Counted from the first letter of the stretch, positions 46,196 to 54,367 are shown. The stretch is DNA of 64,000 nt from an uncultured Croceitalea sp. (GCA_947499565.1 CANMOV010000001.1:620001-684000), one strand, 5' to 3'. The notes: generated from the sequence alone by a model not told the origin. Numbers and translations are program-made.

Positions 46196-47251
46196 ATGAA
46201 TGAAGTTAAAGTAGTTGGAGTCTCAAAAGAATTACCAGCGTATTGCAGAACTACAGCAGACATTATTCCTTTTGTAAACCTCTGGCTTTCTGGTCAAGAG
46301 GACCGATTCAGGCGTAAAGTCATCAAAATTTTTGAGGGTGCTGGTGTAGCTAAGCGCTATGGTATTATGAATATCGATGAAGTATTTAACGCTACTTCTT
46401 TTGAAGAAAAGAATGCCATCTATGTTAGAGAAGTAAAGAAGCTAGGCACTAACAGCTTAGCAAAAGTGCTAGCAAAAAACAATTGGAAGGCTAGCTCCTT
46501 GGACTATATTATTACCGTTAGTTGCACCGGAATAATGATTCCTTCTTTAGATGCATACTTGGTTAATGAATTGGGGCTTCGGCAAGACATTGTTCGCCTT
46601 CCAGTCACAGAAATGGGTTGTGCTGCAGGAGTATCTGGTTTAATTTATGCTTCACACTTTTTAAAACGCAATCCAGGTAAAAGAGCAGCTGTGGTTGCAG
46701 TAGAAAGTCCAACAGCTACATTTCAACTCAACGACTATTCCATGGCCAATATGGTAAGTGCTGCAATTTTTGGCGATGGTGCGGCTTGTGTGTTATTATC
46801 TTCCCATGAAGCAGATATAGGACCCAAAATACTGGGCGAAGAGATGTATCATTTTAAAGATGCTACGCATATGATGGGTTTTGATTTAACGAATACCGGT
46901 TTAAAAATGATTTTGGACCCCGCAGTGCCTGAAGTGATTGCCGAGCATTTCCCAAAAATCGTACACCCTTTCTTAGAAAAGCATAATAGTGCTATAGAAA
47001 AGGTTGATCATTTAATTTTTCATCCCGGTGGACGTAAAATTGTGCAAACTGTTGAGCATTTGTTTGGTAAATTAGGGAAGCAAATCGATGATACACGGGA
47101 TGTACTTAAGAATTATGGAAACATGAGCAGTTGTACTGTTTTATATGTACTAGAGCAGTTTCTAGAGAAGGAAATAGCGCAAGGTGAGCAAGGGCTTATT
47201 TTAAGTTTTGGTCCTGGTTTCTCTGCACAACGCGTTTTAATAGAATGGTAA
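46196..47251 (+). CDS. Type III polyketide synthase
   Basis: A 351-aa chalcone/stilbene synthase-type enzyme. It carries the full triad: Cys110 in SCTGIMIPSLDA, His276 in FHPGGRKIV and Asn309 in NYGNMSS. It extends a starter with malonyl units and cyclises the chain, giving resorcinol, pyrone or similar rings. In this operon the starter could come from the adjacent ketosynthase-dehydratase-reductase-ACP set. The stop overlaps the next gene's start. Length is usual for bacterial type III PKSs. Confidence 0.95.
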   Translation: MNEVKVVGVSKELPAYCRTTADIIPFVNLWLSGQEDRFRRKVIKIFEGAGVAKRYGIMNIDEVFNATSFEEKNAIYVREVKKLGTNSLAKVLAKNNWKASSLDYIITVSCTGIMIPSLDAYLVNELGLRQDIVRLPVTEMGCAAGVSGLIYASHFLKRNPGKRAAVVAVESPTATFQLNDYSMANMVSAAIFGDGAACVLLSSHEADIGPKILGEEMYHFKDATHMMGFDLTNTGLKMILDPAVPEVIAEHFPKIVHPFLEKHNSAIEKVDHLIFHPGGRKIVQTVEHLFGKLGKQIDDTRDVLKNYGNMSSCTVLYVLEQFLEKEIAQGEQGLILSFGPGFSAQRVLIEW

Positions 47252-48039
47252 TGAATAGTAGGAACAAATATCCTTGGGCTTTAATACTTGGCGGTAGTAG
47301 CGGACTTGGTTTGGCCACCGCTAAGAAATTAGGTGCTGAAGGTTACAATCTTATCATAATTCATCGTGATAGAAAGTCAGACCTCCCAGAAATAAAGTCT
47401 GCATTAGATAAAATAGCTTCCACTGGAGTTAACTGTGTTAGCTTTAATGCTGATGCTACAAACCCGGAGAAGCAAAAACAACTAGTTGCAGAAATTCTAG
47501 CATTACTGCAGCAAGAAAAGATAAAAGTACTAGTGCATAGCATTGCAAAAGGCAATCTAAAGCCAATGTACGACAAGGAATCATTGGAATTAAATAATCA
47601 AGATTTTCAGCTGACTATTAATGCCATGGCAATTAGCCTATACGATTGGACAAAGCTACTTGTAGCTCAGGATATGTTTTCTAAGGATGCAAGGATTATT
47701 TCTTTTACCAGCGAAGGTAATCGCAAAGCATGGCCCAATTACGCTGCGGTAGCTGCCGCTAAGGTTACTCTTGAGGCAATTACAAGGAATATCGCATTAG
47801 AATTTGCCTCTGCTGGAATTAAGGCGAACTGCATTCAGGCTGGAGTCACGGATACAAAATCCATGCGCATGATTCCAAATAGCGACACCATAGTAAAAGA
47901 GGCTTTAAAACGTAACCCTAATAGACGTCTAACTACTCCAGAAGATATCGCGAATGCTACATTTCTATTAACAAAGGAGGAAGCAAAATGGATTACGGGT
48001 AGCATTATAAAAGTTGATGGAGGGGAAAGTTTACGGTAG
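47251..48039 (+). CDS. Enoyl-ACP-reductase-like SDR of the polyketide operon
   Basis: A 262-aa short-chain dehydrogenase. The Rossmann motif is LILGGSSGLGLATAKKLG, and the active-site Tyr-x6-Lys (YAAVAAAK) is the spacing of FabI-type enoyl-ACP reductases rather than the Tyr-x3-Lys of ketoreductases. SGVTDTKSMRM-like and DGGESLR segments complete the family. It may reduce the enoyl step of acyl chain growth. The ATG at 47251 overlaps the preceding TAA (TAATG). A start six bases earlier is also possible. Confidence 0.85.
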   Translation: MNSRNKYPWALILGGSSGLGLATAKKLGAEGYNLIIIHRDRKSDLPEIKSALDKIASTGVNCVSFNADATNPEKQKQLVAEILALLQQEKIKVLVHSIAKGNLKPMYDKESLELNNQDFQLTINAMAISLYDWTKLLVAQDMFSKDARIISFTSEGNRKAWPNYAAVAAAKVTLEAITRNIALEFASAGIKANCIQAGVTDTKSMRMIPNSDTIVKEALKRNPNRRLTTPEDIANATFLLTKEEAKWITGSIIKVDGGESLR

Positions 48040-48045
48040 TTGAAA

Positions 48046-48060
48046 TGAGCCTGTCGAAGT
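48046..48060. repeat. REP-like dispersed repeat fragment
   Basis: TGAGCCTGTCGAAGT is a short relative of the GTCACACTGAGCTTGTCGAA repeat, just after the SDR stop codon. Confidence 0.55.
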
Positions 48061-48126
48061 ATGGTCGGACTTTGCTAAAATAAAATTATATAATGTCTAT
48101 CAAGGCATTTTTAATATCAAGAAATT

Positions 48127-48149
48127 GTCACACTGAGCTTGTCGAAGTG
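48127..48149. repeat. REP-like dispersed repeat, copy 2
   Basis: This is identical over 23 bp to 22271-22293 and ends 8 bases before the ATG of the GIY-YIG/dehydratase gene, inside an operon. Confidence 0.8.
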
Positions 48150-48157
48150 TATTGTAA

Positions 48158-49018
48158 ATGCGTGTACTATTGAAAAAGTATTTTGTTTATATCGTGAAAT
48201 GTTCGGACGACTCCTATTATACTGGAGTTACTAACGATGTATTTCTTAGAGAAACGCAGCACAATCAGGGTTTAGACCCCAAATCGTATACTTTTAAAAG
48301 AAGACCGGTTATGCTGGTGTGGTATCAAGAGTTTGAAAACCCTAAGGAAGCAATAAACAAAGAGAAACAGTTAAAAGGATGGAGCAGAAAAAAGAAAGAA
48401 GCTTTAATTACTGGTAATTTGGAACTACTACCAAAACTGTCTAGAAATAGTCTTCGACGAGCTCAGACTGACGGTAAATGGAATTCTAACTTGTCTTCGA
48501 GTCTTCGACAGGCTCAGACTGACAGTAAGAGGGATTCTAACTTGTCTTCGAGTCTTCGACGGGCTCAGACTGACAATTATAGCCGTATTTTAAAAAAACT
48601 CCCCTATACAAAGCCCTTTCTATTTGTAGATAAAATCAATACCGTAAGTAAAAGTGGGCTAGTAGGAGAATATACTTTTAATGCGACCGAAGATTTTTAT
48701 AAAGGACATTTTAAAGATTTCCCAGTAACTCCAGGGGTTATTCTAACAGAATGCTGCGCGCAAATTGGACTCGTATGCTTAGGTATTTACCTTTTGGGTG
48801 GTGAAGTTGGTACGCAAACCAAAATTGGCCTCTCCAGTTCGGAAATGGAGTTTTTAGCACCTGTTTTCCCAAATGAAAAGGTTACGGTTCACTCAGAACT
48901 AGTGTATTTTAGATTCCACAAGCTTAAATGCAAGGTTAAAATGTACGATTCTAAGGAGAATTTAGTTTGCAAAGGTGTTATTTCAGGAATGTTTAAAGTA
49001 GCTGAGAATGAAGAATAG
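48158..49018 (+). CDS. GIY-YIG domain fused to hot-dog 3-hydroxyacyl-ACP dehydratase
   Basis: One uninterrupted 286-aa frame contains two unrelated parts. Residues 4-85 are a GIY-YIG nuclease-like domain of the YhbQ type (YFVYIVKCSDDSYYTGVTND, then FENPKEAINKEKQLKGWSRK). Residues 98-139 are a 17-residue repeat (SLRRAQTDGKWNSNLSS and variants). Residues about 145-283 are a FabZ-like hot-dog domain with the catalytic His in YKGHFKDFPVTPGV and Glu in TECCAQIG. The dehydratase fits the operon. The nuclease-like part is probably a passenger fused by repeat insertion. It overlaps the ketosynthase by 11 bases. Confidence 0.85.
   Translation: MRVLLKKYFVYIVKCSDDSYYTGVTNDVFLRETQHNQGLDPKSYTFKRRPVMLVWYQEFENPKEAINKEKQLKGWSRKKKEALITGNLELLPKLSRNSLRRAQTDGKWNSNLSSSLRQAQTDSKRDSNLSSSLRRAQTDNYSRILKKLPYTKPFLFVDKINTVSKSGLVGEYTFNATEDFYKGHFKDFPVTPGVILTECCAQIGLVCLGIYLLGGEVGTQTKIGLSSSEMEFLAPVFPNEKVTVHSELVYFRFHKLKCKVKMYDSKENLVCKGVISGMFKVAENEE
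48449..48574. repeat. In-frame 51-bp tandem repeat built on a REP-like core
   Basis: Cores at 48449, 48500 and 48551 (AGTCTTCGACRRGCTCAGAC and close variants) recur exactly every 51 bp, which is 17 codons. The core is the reverse complement form of the dispersed CTGAGCTTGTCGAA repeat. Two full units and one partial unit join the GIY-YIG and dehydratase domains. Variation between units keeps the frame open. Confidence 0.9.
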
Positions 49019-50285
49019 GGTAGTGGTCACTGGTCTTGGTGTATGTGCACCCAATGGAGTTGGCATTTCGGCCTTTGCAAAAGCATTGGAAGAAGGGAAA
49101 AGTGGCATACGACATTTTACAGAATTAGAGCAATTAAATTTTTCATGTCAAGTAGCTGGTAAACCGAATATTAAAAACATTAATCTAAATAATTACTTTA
49201 GTAATGTTCAACTTAAGGGTTTAGATTCTAGTGGACTTATTTATGGTGTAATTGCAGGACTAGATGCATGGAAAGATGCTAGTTTGGAAAAGGGGAATTC
49301 TAATGATGCTCCCGACTGGGATAGCGGTATTTTATTTGGAACTGGAATTCTTGGGGTGGACAAGTTTAGAGAATCCATTTACAAGGTAGATGAGGGTAAT
49401 GTACGGCGTTTGGGTAGCACATCAGTTATACAAACTATGGCAAGCGGAATTAGTGCGTATTTGGGTGGGATTTTGGGTTGTGGAAACCAAGTAACTACAA
49501 ACTCTTCTGCGTGCACTACAGGTACCGAGGCTATTTTAATGGGTTTTGAACGCATTAAAGCAGGTAAAGTCAAACGAATGCTGGTCGGTAGTTGTAGTGA
49601 CAGTGGGCCTTATGTCTGGGGTGGTTTTGATGCCATGCGCATTCTTCCAAGGAAATATAATGATAACCCACAAGCTGCTAGTAGGCCTATGAGTGCAGCG
49701 GCTTCTGGTTTTGTTCCGGGAAGTGGGGCAGGGGCGCTAGTTTTAGAATCCCTAGAGAGCGCTCTGGAACGTGGAGCCACAATTTATGGGGAAGTATTGG
49801 GCGGAGCAGTAAATAGTGGCGGACAACGAAGTGGTGGTAGTATGACAGCTCCTAATAATGAAGCCGTACAGCGTTGTATTCGGGAAGCAATTATTAATTC
49901 AGGCATAAGCACTAAGGATATAGATGCAATTAATGGCCACCTAACTGCAACGAGTAAAGATGCAACTGAGATTAAAAATTGGTCCAAAGCATTGGAGCGT
50001 TCGGGAAGTGATTTCCCCTATATCAACTCATTTAAAGGGCATTTTGGACACTGCCTTGCTGCTGCTGGCAGTATTGAGTGTGTTGGAACCCTATTACAAC
50101 TGAAACAACAAAAAGTATTCGGGAATCTTAATTCTGAAGACTTGCATCCAGAGATAAATCAAATAATAGCCGCAAACAAAGTACCACAAGAAACAATTCC
50201 TTATCCATTACATAGTATTGCAAAAGCAAGTTTTGGCTTTGGAGATGTGAATGCCTGTGTTATTTTTGGAAATTATATAAACTAA
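49008..50285 (+). CDS. Beta-ketoacyl-ACP synthase (KAS II-like)
   Basis: A 425-aa condensing enzyme. The catalytic set is complete: Cys169 in SSACTTGTEAI, His in NGHLTATSKDATE and His in KGHFGHCLAAAGS. It elongates acyl-ACP with malonyl-ACP. With the neighbouring dehydratase, SDR and ACP it forms a small dedicated fatty-acid synthase that would prime the type III PKS. The start overlaps the end of the dehydratase gene by 11 bases. No ketoreductase or acyltransferase gene is in the operon. Confidence 0.93.
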   Translation: MKNRVVVTGLGVCAPNGVGISAFAKALEEGKSGIRHFTELEQLNFSCQVAGKPNIKNINLNNYFSNVQLKGLDSSGLIYGVIAGLDAWKDASLEKGNSNDAPDWDSGILFGTGILGVDKFRESIYKVDEGNVRRLGSTSVIQTMASGISAYLGGILGCGNQVTTNSSACTTGTEAILMGFERIKAGKVKRMLVGSCSDSGPYVWGGFDAMRILPRKYNDNPQAASRPMSAAASGFVPGSGAGALVLESLESALERGATIYGEVLGGAVNSGGQRSGGSMTAPNNEAVQRCIREAIINSGISTKDIDAINGHLTATSKDATEIKNWSKALERSGSDFPYINSFKGHFGHCLAAAGSIECVGTLLQLKQQKVFGNLNSEDLHPEINQIIAANKVPQETIPYPLHSIAKASFGFGDVNACVIFGNYIN

Positions 50286-50288
50286 GCT

Positions 50289-50549
50289 ATGAGTTTTACT
50301 GAAGAAGAAAAGTATCAAAAATTAAAAACAATTGTAGCAAGCTATTTGCCAGATGATGTTACAGCAGATGCCATACAAATGGAAAGTAATTTTACCACAG
50401 CATTAAATATAAATTCCGCTAACCTGGTAGATATCGTTTTGGACGTAGAGGATGCTTTTGATATCATGTTGGAAAACGAGGATATGGATGGCATGCTAAC
50501 GGTAAAAGATGCGCTACTAATAATTGATAAAAAGATAGCAGAAAAATGA
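50289..50549 (+). CDS. Acyl carrier protein
   Basis: An 86-aa acidic helical protein of ACP length. The expected 4'-phosphopantetheine serine is Ser43, but its context is INSANLVDIV instead of the usual DSL, so the aspartate before serine is replaced by asparagine. Helix II (LVDIVLDVEDAFDIML) is otherwise conserved. It lies 3 bases after the ketosynthase and overlaps the membrane protein by 4 bases (ATGA), marking it as the operon's own carrier. Confidence 0.88.
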   Translation: MSFTEEEKYQKLKTIVASYLPDDVTADAIQMESNFTTALNINSANLVDIVLDVEDAFDIMLENEDMDGMLTVKDALLIIDKKIAEK

Positions 50550-50968
50550 AAGAACTTAAGGACTGGATGCTGCTAAAACTTACTGTAGACAAGCGATTAA
50601 TACTTACCTATTGTATCATTTATTTTTCTTGGGGTATGCTTATGAATTGGTTTGGTGCTGAAGTCCAAATAGCCAAGTTTACCTATTGGTGGCAAGTAAT
50701 TACTTGTTACATTTTTTATATGGTGCCTATTTCGCTGCTTTTAAGGGGCTTACCGTTCCATGCGCAATACGCATACGGTCTTGTGGCAATGTGTTTGTTA
50801 GAGTTTGGAGGCTATGCTTTGGAGACTTCCTATGCTTACCCAAACAATCTGCTCGATCAATTTTTTAATGTCCGCAATTTTAGCTTAGCAATGGCACTGT
50901 TCTTTGCTTTGTATTTTCCGATTGGGAATTGGGCTGTAGGGAAGGTCTATAGAACGCTGTTTAAATAA
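50546..50968 (+). CDS. Small membrane protein ending the polyketide operon
   Basis: A 140-aa hydrophobic protein with about four membrane helices (about 18-35, 48-65, 73-92, 110-130). It matches no family I can name. It is translationally coupled to the ACP gene (ATGA) and is the last gene of the operon, so it may anchor the enzymes or handle the lipophilic product. This is inferred only from position. Confidence 0.75.
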   Translation: MKELKDWMLLKLTVDKRLILTYCIIYFSWGMLMNWFGAEVQIAKFTYWWQVITCYIFYMVPISLLLRGLPFHAQYAYGLVAMCLLEFGGYALETSYAYPNNLLDQFFNVRNFSLAMALFFALYFPIGNWAVGKVYRTLFK

Positions 50969-50976
50969 CGTTCAGC

Positions 50977-51498
50977 TTATTTAGGGCTATCTAAATTAAA
51001 TAGTAGGGTTATGTTTACTAAATTATCCTCTCGTTTCTTCTTTATTTTAATACCATAGTCATAGCTGTAAATAGCAGTGCTTCCTTTTAATTGATTTCCT
51101 TTTTTTATAAAATCAATTGTGATGGGTTTCGTAATACCCTTTAAAGTAAGGTCTCCAATTACCACTAGACTAGCATCTTTTTGACTTACAGATGTACTTT
51201 TAAACTGGATCCTAGGAAAATCATCCGCATCGAAGTATTTACCACTTCTTAAAGACCAATTCCGTAAGCCGTTATTGGTGTCTAAGGTCTTAACGCCAAC
51301 CGACCCTTCAAAAGTGGAATTCTCAGGATTATCAAAATCAATCCTACTAGTAGACTCAAAACCCTCAATAGTGCCTTTTACGCCTTTGGAAACAAATTCA
51401 AAACTAATTTCAGCTTTAGAAACTGTTGCCTGAGCATTGCTGCTTTTAGGAACGCTGAATGCTAAAAAAAGCGATAGGAGTATGGTAAGTTTATTCAT
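50977..51498 (-). CDS. YceI-family secreted protein
   Basis: A 173-aa protein with a cleavable signal peptide (ending SSNAQA). The YceI lipocalin-like barrel follows: KAEISFEF, GTIEGFESTSRIDFDNP, YFDADDFPRIQFKSTSVSQK and VIGDLTLKGITKPITIDF. The family binds long isoprenoid chains such as ubiquinone precursors. It converges on the polyketide operon. A link to its lipophilic product is possible but unproven. Confidence 0.9.
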   Translation of the reverse strand: MNKLTILLSLFLAFSVPKSSNAQATVSKAEISFEFVSKGVKGTIEGFESTSRIDFDNPENSTFEGSVGVKTLDTNNGLRNWSLRSGKYFDADDFPRIQFKSTSVSQKDASLVVIGDLTLKGITKPITIDFIKKGNQLKGSTAIYSYDYGIKIKKKREDNLVNITLLFNLDSPK

Positions 51499-51633
51499 CT
51501 GTAATCATTGATTTATGTTAAGTCATGTATTAAAATTGAAACTTACAATTTCTGTATTTTACCCACATTAAATTTAAGGTTATTGAACTGTTAAACTTAC
51601 TAAAATTGACCTATTTCTTTTACAAAATGCAAC

Positions 51634-51641
51634 TATTTTTG
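51634..51641 (+). promoter_or_regulatory. Promoter -7 box for the coiled-coil protein
   Basis: TATTTTTG matches TAnnTTTG, 31 bases before the ATG at 51673. Confidence 0.4.
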
Positions 51642-51672
51642 CTAACTTTAAAGGGAACGGCATAGAAACAAG

Positions 51673-51999
51673 ATGGAGAATGTATCAAAAGACAAATCGG
51701 CAATTAATGAGATGCTTTTTAGGCTAGAGCGTAATCATACGGAGATACAAATGCTTTTGGGTAAACTAAATTCATATACTTGTGAGCCTACAGATTATGA
51801 ATGTTTTATGCGTTTACGGGATTTACGGGACGAAATAGCTGTTTTAAAGAAGAAACATTCGGAATTGTTTCGAGCCATAGAGTCAAAGCAATTAGGGAGT
51901 CAAGCGGCATTAATTAAAGAAATGCAAAGTCAAATTGCTTCGTTTAAAGAGTTAGATAGGAAAATAGGGGCTTATTTAGTGGATACTAGTAGTTACTAG
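51673..51999 (+). CDS. Small coiled-coil protein of unknown function
   Basis: A 108-aa soluble, largely helical protein. Heptad-like patterns run from residue 8 to 30 (INEMLFRLERNHTEIQMLL) and 48-100 (RLRDLRDEIAVLKKKHSELF). A pair of cysteines lies at about 37 and 43. No family was recognised. It precedes the large membrane protein gene by 59 bases on the same strand and may be co-transcribed. Confidence 0.7.
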   Translation: MENVSKDKSAINEMLFRLERNHTEIQMLLGKLNSYTCEPTDYECFMRLRDLRDEIAVLKKKHSELFRAIESKQLGSQAALIKEMQSQIASFKELDRKIGAYLVDTSSY

Positions 52000-52058
52000 A
52001 AAATTGAGTTTTAGGTTTTAGAAAAGAGTCTTATATTTAGTGAAGCTATTACCACTAA

Positions 52059-53357
52059 TTGAAAACCGACCAAAAAACTGAATACCGTTCCATAAGCTGG
52101 CAATTGGAAATCATAATTGCTGGAGGTCTTTTTTTTACACTTTTTACCAGCACCGATTTTTTTAAGGAGTTTTATTTGAGAAAGCAAGCGGTCCTCAACT
52201 ATGATCATTATGAGGTACTGGTCTTTTTTTGCCTATATATTTTAACCCGAACCTTATTAATCGGATTTGGTGCTAATTTGCTTTTACGAACCTTCTGGGT
52301 GGCCTATATGGCTATAGATAATTGGTATCCTAAAGGAATTGCCTACGATAAGCTCAAACTCACTAACTTACAAAAAGAGCGCTTAAAACAACGTTTTCAT
52401 AAGCAGGAACGTCTGGAAACCTTGGAGAAATGGGCAAGTTTGAGTTTTAGTTTTGCGGTACTCTTTGCCATGGTAGTCATTAGCACTTTTGTGGTTTGCC
52501 TGTTAATAAGTATGTTTTTTATAGAAGTTTTGGGCTTAGAAGATTTGGTGTACAAGCCTGTTTTTAATTATGTGATGGCAGTAGTTGTAGTTTTGGCGCA
52601 ATTGGGCGTATTGGCGCAGTTTAGCTTTACTACCAAGATTACATTTTTAGATAAACTATTGACAGGAATAGGCAAAGCCTATTATTACTTAAGCGGATCA
52701 TTTTTGTACCAACGTGAACTCTGGACCTTACGTTCCAATAGCAAACAGTGGGTTTTGGTAGGCTTTGGCATGTTCTATCTGGTGATGGCCACTTTGATAT
52801 CCGTAAATCAATTAGGTACATTTTTCTATGGTGGCACCTTTACCATAGCTGGTTTTGACGACCGAAAAACCTACACACAACCGTCTATTTATACGATGCA
52901 GAATAGATATTATGAGGAAAATCTTAAGGAGGGTGAGATTTTTTATCGTGGTGGCATCCAGAGCGAAGTCATTAAAGAACATCATTTAAAACTGTTCTTG
53001 GTACATTGGTTTTGGTTTGACCATTATACGGAGCGCGTATTGGATAGTATGGATTTTAAAAAAGAGATTCCTGTTTTTAAGAACGACTCGGTAAGGTCAA
53101 CTTTTTTTAAGTCACAATCTGTTAAGTACCAAGCAACCTTAAATCAATTGTTTATAGTAGAATTAAATGACCAAAAACTAGATTCAATTAAATGGGATCG
53201 CTACAAACATCCAAAAACGGGCGAAGAGGGATATCTAACTTATATTGGCGTTGATAGTCTTAACAAAGGCCGGAATACCATGCATGTAAGAAGACGATAT
53301 GGAAGAGATACGATTAAGACAACGAATTGGATTAGTTTGCCATTCTGGAAGGAATAG
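52059..53357 (+). CDS. Large membrane protein of unknown function
   Basis: A 432-aa protein with about five to six membrane helices in residues 17-250 (for example EIIIAGGLFFTLF, VLVFFCLYILTRTLLIGFGA and FAVLFAMVVISTFVVCLLIS), then a soluble C-terminal domain of about 170 residues rich in Lys, Asp and aromatic residues. No family was recognised. The start is TTG at 52059. The first ATG in frame would remove the first helix. The stop is 18 bases before a 92-bp imperfect palindrome. Confidence 0.75.
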   Translation: MKTDQKTEYRSISWQLEIIIAGGLFFTLFTSTDFFKEFYLRKQAVLNYDHYEVLVFFCLYILTRTLLIGFGANLLLRTFWVAYMAIDNWYPKGIAYDKLKLTNLQKERLKQRFHKQERLETLEKWASLSFSFAVLFAMVVISTFVVCLLISMFFIEVLGLEDLVYKPVFNYVMAVVVVLAQLGVLAQFSFTTKITFLDKLLTGIGKAYYYLSGSFLYQRELWTLRSNSKQWVLVGFGMFYLVMATLISVNQLGTFFYGGTFTIAGFDDRKTYTQPSIYTMQNRYYEENLKEGEIFYRGGIQSEVIKEHHLKLFLVHWFWFDHYTERVLDSMDFKKEIPVFKNDSVRSTFFKSQSVKYQATLNQLFIVELNDQKLDSIKWDRYKHPKTGEEGYLTYIGVDSLNKGRNTMHVRRRYGRDTIKTTNWISLPFWKE

Positions 53358-53375
53358 TAGGTTTTGTAATTTTCT

Positions 53376-53467
53376 ATTTTACATAATATAAATTATAGTA
53401 CAGATTGGTTTGTATGTTTTTCTGATTCAACCTTTTAGCTGTAAGCTATAATTCTATTATGTAAAAT
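53376..53467. repeat. 92-bp imperfect palindrome at a gene end
   Basis: The arms 53376-53398 (starting ATTTTACATAAT) and 53446-53467 (ending TTATGTAAAAT) pair at about 21 of 22 positions with one bulged base. TACAG (53399-53403) and CTGTA (53439-53443) extend the stem after a two-base bulge, leaving a loop of about 35 bases. The right arm recurs identically at 60557-60578. Confidence 0.75.
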
Positions 53468-53614
53468 ATCCCTCACGTTTGTAGTTTTCAAGGGAATTAC
53501 CAACAGGGTCATCAACCTTTTTAATTTACGTTGCTTTGAAATTTCGACATACAAAAATCTCTTTGGAAAATTTCAAATTCTTGGAAAACTCTAGCGACAA
53601 ACATTTCGGCTGTA

Positions 53615-53920
53615 CCATAATTTGTCGCTATGTAAAATTGCCGCTGCCAAACACTCGATTGCTTTCATAAAATCAAATTGCTTTTGGCAATTTATTTTAT
53701 ACGCAATTCCCAGCCGCTTGCCAACGCCAAAAAAAGCAAAACCTTTTAGATTCTTTTAAATCTTGGAATTACGAGAAACCTCTCATCAATAAATTTTTCA
53801 CCATCGTTTCGTCTGCTTGCCGCAACAGCTAAAAATTACTCTGCGAGATAATTTCTTAGCACTTGCTACCCCTCGTGTTCCGAAGAAACTTCTTTTTGAG
53901 TTCTATTTTACATAATGTAA
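53615..53920. repeat. Non-coding element, module A, copy 1
   Basis: It begins with the motif CATAATTTGTCGCTATGTAA and ends with its inverse, TTCTATTTTACATAATGTAA. The interior matches 60674-60960. The core hairpin arms are 53667-53681 (ATAAAATCAAATTGC) and 53687-53700, and an outer stem pairs ATTGC (53658-53662) with GCAAT (53703-53707). In copy 2 the outer stem is ATTGT with ACAAT, a compensated change. Confidence 0.75.
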
Positions 53921-53932
53921 AGCAGGAAGCTT

Positions 53933-54367
53933 TTATTTAAAATTATCTATCTGATTATGAAAAATATATTCTCCAAGTATTTTCATACCGTTGGTAAAGA
54001 CCTTGATTTCCCAATTCGATAAATATGTATGTGGACTGACATCATACTCGAAAAATACAAAATCATCAGGGTTTGCGAGGGTTTTCGACGGAATTAAGAA
54101 TATTAAAGGCTCTTTCTCAGGAATAAAGCCTATCAATGCGACCCAAAGGTCTTCCCGTGGTTCTCCTAACTGTTCTTTAGGCACTTTTGCACTTTGTTGT
54201 GCAATCAAGTCCATTGGCTGTAGAAAGACCTCAGATACCTTGTCATTTGGGCTTTTAACAAGAAAGTCAATTCCTTTCCTATCATTTTCTTTTGGTACAA
54301 TTTCAAGCCCTGCCTTGGTCATTTCTGACCTTAAAACACTTTCAGCTTGGCTTTGGAAATCTTGCAC
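53933..54367 (-). CDS. Uncharacterised protein between modules B and A
   Basis: A 144-aa soluble protein with no family I can name. It has GIDFLVKSPNDKVSEVFLQP at about 32-51 and a C-terminal WEIKVFTNGMKILGEYIFHN. The spaced Asp and Glu in the first segment vaguely recall a nuclease-like beta-sheet core, but this is weak. The start is GTG, since an in-frame stop lies four codons upstream. It sits exactly between module B (ending 15 bases upstream of its start) and module A (ending 12 bases after its stop), so it looks like an inserted gene. Confidence 0.65.
   Translation of the reverse strand: MQDFQSQAESVLRSEMTKAGLEIVPKENDRKGIDFLVKSPNDKVSEVFLQPMDLIAQQSAKVPKEQLGEPREDLWVALIGFIPEKEPLIFLIPSKTLANPDDFVFFEYDVSPHTYLSNWEIKVFTNGMKILGEYIFHNQIDNFK

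Larger units (their letters stand above)
53358..53932. other. 575-bp gene-free segment
   Basis: It has no credible coding frame. It contains the 92-bp palindrome, a 10-bp perfect stem TAGCGACAAA/TTTGTCGCTA (53592-53601 and 53621-53630), and module A copy 1 of the island-flanking element (53615-53920). Confidence 0.8.

Noticed and set aside
48449..48574. Three evenly spaced repeats that might look like a small CRISPR array
   Set aside because: The repeats lie inside an open frame, the spacing is an exact multiple of three, and the intervening bases are also similar. No cas gene is near. It is a coding tandem repeat.
44352..50968. A flexirubin or aryl-polyene cluster
   Set aside because: Those clusters carry several ketosynthases, acyltransferases, an aromatic ammonia-lyase and export genes. 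None is seen here, and a type III PKS is central instead.
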